NCBI GenBank assembly: GCA_903956845.1
Contig: CAJBOO010000061.1
Location: 1 to 35,577, forward strand
Reading direction: 5' to 3'
Length of the DNA: 35,577 nt
Source of the DNA: an uncultured Burkholderiales bacterium
GTDB lineage: Bacteria; Pseudomonadota; Gammaproteobacteria; Burkholderiales; Burkholderiaceae_C
The first letter of the stretch is position 1, and each line of letters starts with the position of its first letter. A model generated the notes under the pieces. The model was not told the origin of the DNA, made no database searches, and saw nothing but the letters and a program-made list of their open reading frames with translations. The position numbers were made by a program, and so were the translations under genes. This document shows, piece after piece, positions 32,168-35,577 of this stretch.

Positions 32168-35100
32168 AGGGGCATGACGCGCACAGCAGCGGTTTCAACC
32201 TGTCTGCATGGGCCTTGAATCATCCGGCTTTGACCCGTTACTTGATGTTGGTGCTGTTGGTCTTGGGCGTGACAGCCTATTTCCAGCTGGGACAAGACGA
32301 AGACCCGCCTTTCACCTTTCGAGCCATGGTGGTGCGAACCTACTGGCCGGGCGCAACCGCCCAACAAGTGGCCGAGCAGGTCACTGACAAGCTGGAGCGG
32401 ACCCTGCAAGAAGCGCCTTACGCGGACAAGATCCGCAGCTATTCCAAGCCAGGCGAATCGCAAATCATTTTTCAGATCAAAGACTCGTCGCGTGGCGCGG
32501 ATGTGGCCGATGTCTGGTATCAGGTGCGCAAAAAAATCGGCGACATGCGCGGCACCTTGCCGCAAGGTGTGCAAGGCCCGTTTTTCAACGATGAATTTGG
32601 CGATGTCTATGGCGTGATTTATGGCCTGTCCTCGGAGGGTTTCAGCCAGGCGGAAATGAAGGACTTGGGCGAAAAAGTACGTCAGCAGTTGCTGCGCGTC
32701 AAAGACGTGTCCAAGGTCGAGCTGTTCGGGGTGCAAGACGAAAAAATCTTCATCGAGATCCCGCAAAAGCGCCTGGCGCAGTTGGGCATCGACATGGGTG
32801 CGGTGCTGGCGCAATTGGGACAGCAAAACGCGGTCGAGAGCGCTGGCGCCTTGCAAACCCCCACCGACGTCGTGCAGGTACGGGTGGCGGGGCAGTTCCA
32901 AGCGATTGACCAGCTCAAAACCATGCCTATCCGAGGGGCTTCAGGCCAACAACTCCGACTGGGTGACATCGCGCAGATCCGTCGTGACTATGTCGACCCC
33001 GCCACGGTCAAGGTGCGCCACCAGGGCAAAGAAGTGATCGCGGTTGGCGTGTCCATGGTCAAGGGCGGCGACATCATCGCCTTGGGCAAATCGCTGGACA
33101 AAACGATTCAGCAGGTGCAGATCGGTTTGCCTGTCGGTGTGCAACTCAGTCAGATCCAAAACCAACCCAAAGCAGTCAGCCGCTCGGTGGGTGAATTCAT
33201 CAACGTGTTGATCGAGGCGGTGGTCATCGTGTTGTTGGTCAGCTTCATCTCCTTGGGCTGGCACAAGGGTGGCCGTTTTGGTTGGTACATCGACATGCGC
33301 CCGGGTTTGGTGGTGGGCATCACGATTCCGCTGGTGTTGGCCATGACTTTTTTGGTCATGTACTACTGGGGCATTGGTTTACACAAAATTTCCTTGGGCT
33401 CGCTCATCATCGCGCTGGGCCTCTTGGTGGACGACGCGATCATCGCGGTCGAGATGATGGTGCGCAAGATGGAGGAAGGCTTTGACAAGGTCCGAGCTGC
33501 CACCTACGCCTATGACGTCACCGCCATGCCCATGTTGACAGGCACCTTGATCACCGCTGCGGGTTTTTTGCCGATCGGTTTGGCCAAGTCGGTGACCGGT
33601 GAATACACCTTTGCGATTTTCGCGGTCACTGTCATCGCTTTGTTGCTGAGTTGGTGGGTGTCGGTGTTTTTCGTGCCCTACCTTGGCACGTTGCTGCTCA
33701 AGGTCAAGCCGCACAAAGCGGGCGACGCGCCCGCTGAATTGTTTGATTCCACTTTTTATGTGCTGTTTCGTGCCGCGGTGAATGGGTGCGTCAAACACCG
33801 CTGGTTGACCATCGGCGCCACCGTGCTGATTTTCGCCTTGGGCATTTTTGGCATGGGCAAGGTGCAACAGCAGTTTTTCCCCGATTCCAGCCGCCCCGAG
33901 ATCATGATGGACATTTGGTCGCCTGAAGGCACCTCGTTCCAAGCCAATGAAGCTGTCAGCCAGCGCGTGGAAAAAGCCTTGATGGCCATGGACGGGGTGG
34001 AATCGGTGAGCGTGTGGGTAGGCTCGGGCGTGCCCCGTTTTTACCTGCCGCTGGACCAAATTTTCCCGCAGACCAATGTGGCGCAATTCATGGTCATTCC
34101 GCGTGACCTCCAGCAGCGTGAACTGATCCGCACGCGCTTACCCGCATTCATGGCCACCGAATTCCCTGAAGTGCGTGCCCGCGTGAAGTTGCTCCCCAAT
34201 GGACCGCCAGTGCCGTTTCCGGTTCAATTCCGCGTCTCGGGGCCGGACCCCCTGGTGCTGCGCCAGCGCGCAGATGAGGTCAAGGCTGCCATGCGCGCCA
34301 ACGCCAACACCCGTGGCGTGAACGACAACTGGAATGAATCGGTCAAGGTATTGCGTCTGGCGGTCGACCAAGACAAAGCCCGTGTGCTGGGTGTGAGCAG
34401 CCAATCGATCGCCCAAACCACCCGCACTTTGCTCACCGGCTCGACCGTGGGCCAGTTCCGTGAAGGCGACCGCTTGATCGACATCGTGCTGCGCCAACCG
34501 CAAAGCGAACGCCAAACCATGGCCGACTTGTCGCAGGCTTATGTGCCCACCGCCAGCGGCCGCGCCATTCCCTTGCTGCAAATCGCCAAACCAGTCTTCG
34601 ATTGGGAGCCTGGGGTGATGTGGCGCGAAAACCGTGAATACGCCATCACCGTTCAATCCGACATCGTTGAAGGCCTGCAAGGTGCCACGGTCACCGCACA
34701 GTTGCAACCTGAGCTCAAGGCCTTGGAGGCCAAATGGGGTCAACCCGACTACCGCATCAGCGTGGCGGGTGCGGTCGAAGAGAGCGCCAAGGGCTCTGCG
34801 TCCATCGCCGCCGGTGTGCCTTTGATGCTGTTTGTCACTTTCACCCTGCTGATGTTGCAGCTGCAAAGCTTCAGCCGCTCGTTGCTGGTGTTTTTGACCG
34901 GTCCTTTGGGGATTGCAGGGGTGGCCATGGCCTTGCTGATTTTGGGCCGGCCCTTTGGATTCGTGGCCTTGCTGGGCGTGATCGCCTTGTTGGGCATGAT
35001 TCAGCGCAATTCGGTGATCTTGATCGACCAAATTGAGCAAGACCGAGCCCGTGGCGTACCGGCCTGGGATGCGGTCGTCGAATCCGCGGTCAGGCGCTTG

Positions 35101-35274
35101 CGCCCGATCGTATTGACCGCCGCAGCGGCCGTTTTGGCCATGATCCCCCTGTCCCGCAGTGCCTTTTGGGGTCCGATGGCGGTGGCGATCATGGGCGGCC
35201 TGATCATTGCCACGGTCTTGACCCTGCTGGCCTTGCCCGCGATGTACGCGGCTTGGTTCAGGGTCAAGCGCTGA
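32164..35274 (+). CDS. RND family efflux permease
   Basis: A 1036-residue proton-driven inner-membrane transporter, full length for the AcrB fold. The N-terminal helix is followed by GQDEDPPFTFR (43-53), typical of the branch with a single lipoprotein adaptor. The TM2-TM6 block is near 345-510, with the paired aspartates of the proton relay in LLVDDAIIAVEMM (about 423-424). The second half repeats from about 560, with large periplasmic loops and the closing helices at 870-1030. Drug or metal specificity cannot be told; the ED-P-F motif argues for the hydrophobe/amphiphile branch and against the heavy-metal branch. Translationally coupled to the adaptor. Confidence 0.93.
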   Translation: MKGHDAHSSGFNLSAWALNHPALTRYLMLVLLVLGVTAYFQLGQDEDPPFTFRAMVVRTYWPGATAQQVAEQVTDKLERTLQEAPYADKIRSYSKPGESQIIFQIKDSSRGADVADVWYQVRKKIGDMRGTLPQGVQGPFFNDEFGDVYGVIYGLSSEGFSQAEMKDLGEKVRQQLLRVKDVSKVELFGVQDEKIFIEIPQKRLAQLGIDMGAVLAQLGQQNAVESAGALQTPTDVVQVRVAGQFQAIDQLKTMPIRGASGQQLRLGDIAQIRRDYVDPATVKVRHQGKEVIAVGVSMVKGGDIIALGKSLDKTIQQVQIGLPVGVQLSQIQNQPKAVSRSVGEFINVLIEAVVIVLLVSFISLGWHKGGRFGWYIDMRPGLVVGITIPLVLAMTFLVMYYWGIGLHKISLGSLIIALGLLVDDAIIAVEMMVRKMEEGFDKVRAATYAYDVTAMPMLTGTLITAAGFLPIGLAKSVTGEYTFAIFAVTVIALLLSWWVSVFFVPYLGTLLLKVKPHKAGDAPAELFDSTFYVLFRAAVNGCVKHRWLTIGATVLIFALGIFGMGKVQQQFFPDSSRPEIMMDIWSPEGTSFQANEAVSQRVEKALMAMDGVESVSVWVGSGVPRFYLPLDQIFPQTNVAQFMVIPRDLQQRELIRTRLPAFMATEFPEVRARVKLLPNGPPVPFPVQFRVSGPDPLVLRQRADEVKAAMRANANTRGVNDNWNESVKVLRLAVDQDKARVLGVSSQSIAQTTRTLLTGSTVGQFREGDRLIDIVLRQPQSERQTMADLSQAYVPTASGRAIPLLQIAKPVFDWEPGVMWRENREYAITVQSDIVEGLQGATVTAQLQPELKALEAKWGQPDYRISVAGAVEESAKGSASIAAGVPLMLFVTFTLLMLQLQSFSRSLLVFLTGPLGIAGVAMALLILGRPFGFVALLGVIALLGMIQRNSVILIDQIEQDRARGVPAWDAVVESAVRRLRPIVLTAAAAVLAMIPLSRSAFWGPMAVAIMGGLIIATVLTLLALPAMYAAWFRVKR

Positions 35275-35294
35275 ATCACGGCGGGCAAGGCGGG

Positions 35295-35300
35295 TAGAAT
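35295..35300 (+). promoter_or_regulatory. Candidate -10 element before the tandem hairpins and tRNA-Leu
   Basis: TAGAAT about 20 bases after the RND stop. A start near 35307 would give a transcript that first meets the terminator at 35323-35362. The -35 is weak. It could drive tRNA-Leu by readthrough or a very short RNA. Confidence 0.35.
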
Positions 35301-35301
35301 T

Positions 35302-35318
35302 TCGGTCTGACCGATTTT
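35302..35318 (+). other. Small hairpin upstream of the main terminator
   Basis: TCGGT-CTG-ACCGA followed by TTTT; a weak stem that, with the next hairpin, forms a tandem pair after the RND operon. Confidence 0.4.
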
Positions 35319-35322
35319 CGAT

Positions 35323-35362
35323 GGGCGGTCTGTTCACGCAGACTGCCCTTTGCTTTTTTTTT
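35323..35362 (+). terminator. Strong Rho-independent terminator after the RND operon
   Basis: GGGCGGTCTG (35323-35332) and CAGACTGCCC (35339-35348) make a 10-bp stem with one G-U pair and a TTCACG loop, followed by TTT, GC and nine T. It ends seven bases before the tRNA-Leu 5-prime end. Confidence 0.85.
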
Positions 35363-35368
35363 GATCCC

Positions 35369-35455
35369 GCGCGGGTGGCGAAATTGGTAGACGCACCAGG
35401 TTTAGGTCCTGACGCCAGCAATGGTGTGGGGGTTCGAGTCCCCCCCCGCGCACCA
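35369..35455 (+). tRNA. tRNA-Leu (UAG)
   Basis: An 87-base tRNA with an encoded CCA end. The acceptor stem GCGCGGG pairs with CCCGCGC, the discriminator base is A, and CCA is at 35453-35455. The anticodon loop TTTAGGT gives anticodon TAG (35403-35405), reading CUA and probably all CUN codons. It has the long variable arm of class II tRNAs (ACGCC/GGTGT) and a T arm of five G-C pairs around TTCGAGT. The first pair of the anticodon stem is C27-A43, a mismatch. tig follows 47 bases later. Confidence 0.96.
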
Positions 35456-35502
35456 TTGGCCCCCGCAGCCCATGCGCAATTGATTTATTTTGGAGAAGCC
35501 AG

Positions 35503-35577
35503 ATGGCCGTGAACGTTGAAACCCTCGAAAAACTAGAACGCAAAATCACCCTGACTTTGCCCACCTCTGTCATCCAA
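35503..35577 (+). CDS. tig: Trigger factor, N-terminal end (cut by window edge)
   Basis: First 25 codons of the ribosome-associated chaperone and prolyl isomerase. The start MAVNVETLEKLERKITLTLP is typical of betaproteobacterial trigger factors. GGAG (35492-35495) lies seven bases before the ATG. tRNA-Leu directly upstream of tig, usually followed by clpP-clpX-lon, is a common betaproteobacterial order. The rest of the gene is beyond the window. Confidence 0.9.
   Translation, partial: MAVNVETLEKLERKITLTLPTSVIQ

Noticed and set aside
34138-35421. A 427-codon minus-strand frame antisense to the RND permease and the tRNA.
   Set aside because: It runs through tRNA-Leu and a clear terminator and is rich in H, Q, R and G, as expected of an antisense shadow.
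1-35577. Insertion sequences, phage genes, integrases, CRISPR arrays or long direct repeats.
   Set aside because: None were seen on reading both strands; nearly all sequence is taken up by recognisable chromosomal genes.

Overview
This 35.6 kb window looks like ordinary chromosome from a betaproteobacterium of the order Burkholderiales, most probably family Comamonadaceae (Limnohabitans/Rhodoferax-like). That placement is an inference from protein wording and gene order (argD-argF, purM opposite hda-pcnB-folK, rpsP-rimM-trmD-rplS, rsgA-M48-orn, tRNA-Leu-tig); no database search was possible. Coding density is very high, with no gene-free stretch longer than about 220 bases. I saw no insertion sequence, prophage, integrase or CRISPR array.

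Region by region. 1-2.4 kb: end of an arginine biosynthesis pair (argD-argF, minus strand), a DUF3579 protein, and rpsT (S20). 2.5-4.8 kb: murJ (lipid II flippase) and a SirB1/transglutaminase-like gene. 4.8-10.7 kb: purM, divergent from a run of AI-2E-type transporter, hda, HAD phosphatase, pcnB and folK, which ends tail-to-tail with a small TM2-like membrane protein. 10.7-14.8 kb: the rpsP-rimM-trmD-rplS translation operon, then a CoA-type NUDIX hydrolase and a CobD/CbiB-like membrane protein. 14.8-17.6 kb: rsgA and an M48 peptidase opposite orn. 17.8-19.3 kb: a RhlE-type DEAD-box helicase with a structured leader.

19.35-27.0 kb is the accessory region. A three-gene type I secretion operon (TolC-like, ABC, HlyD-like; minus strand) lies head-to-head with a four-gene plus-strand cluster: bactofilin, membrane-anchored M23 endopeptidase, second bactofilin, and a RodZ-like HTH-transmembrane protein. 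The spacer is strikingly AT-rich (34 G+C in 160 bases) and carries dyads. The bactofilin-M23-bactofilin-HTH/TM cluster is my best candidate for an incompletely described system: a cytoskeletal scaffold placing a peptidoglycan hydrolase.

27.0-31.0 kb: hpnC-hpnD-hpnE-hemH (squalene synthesis plus ferrochelatase), tightly overlapping on the minus strand, with a terminator-like perfect hairpin inside hpnD. 31.1-35.3 kb: an RND efflux pair (lipoprotein adaptor plus permease) behind a TetR-type palindrome, with no regulator gene in view. 35.3-35.6 kb: tandem hairpins and a strong terminator, tRNA-Leu(UAG), and the start of tig.

A recurring signal is a -10-like hexamer ending 6-7 bases before the start codon, with no good Shine-Dalgarno, at six transcription-unit heads (DUF3579, murJ, the TM2-like gene, the CobD-like gene, M48 and orn). 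This suggests leaderless mRNAs are common here. It comes from reading the sequence and has not been tested.
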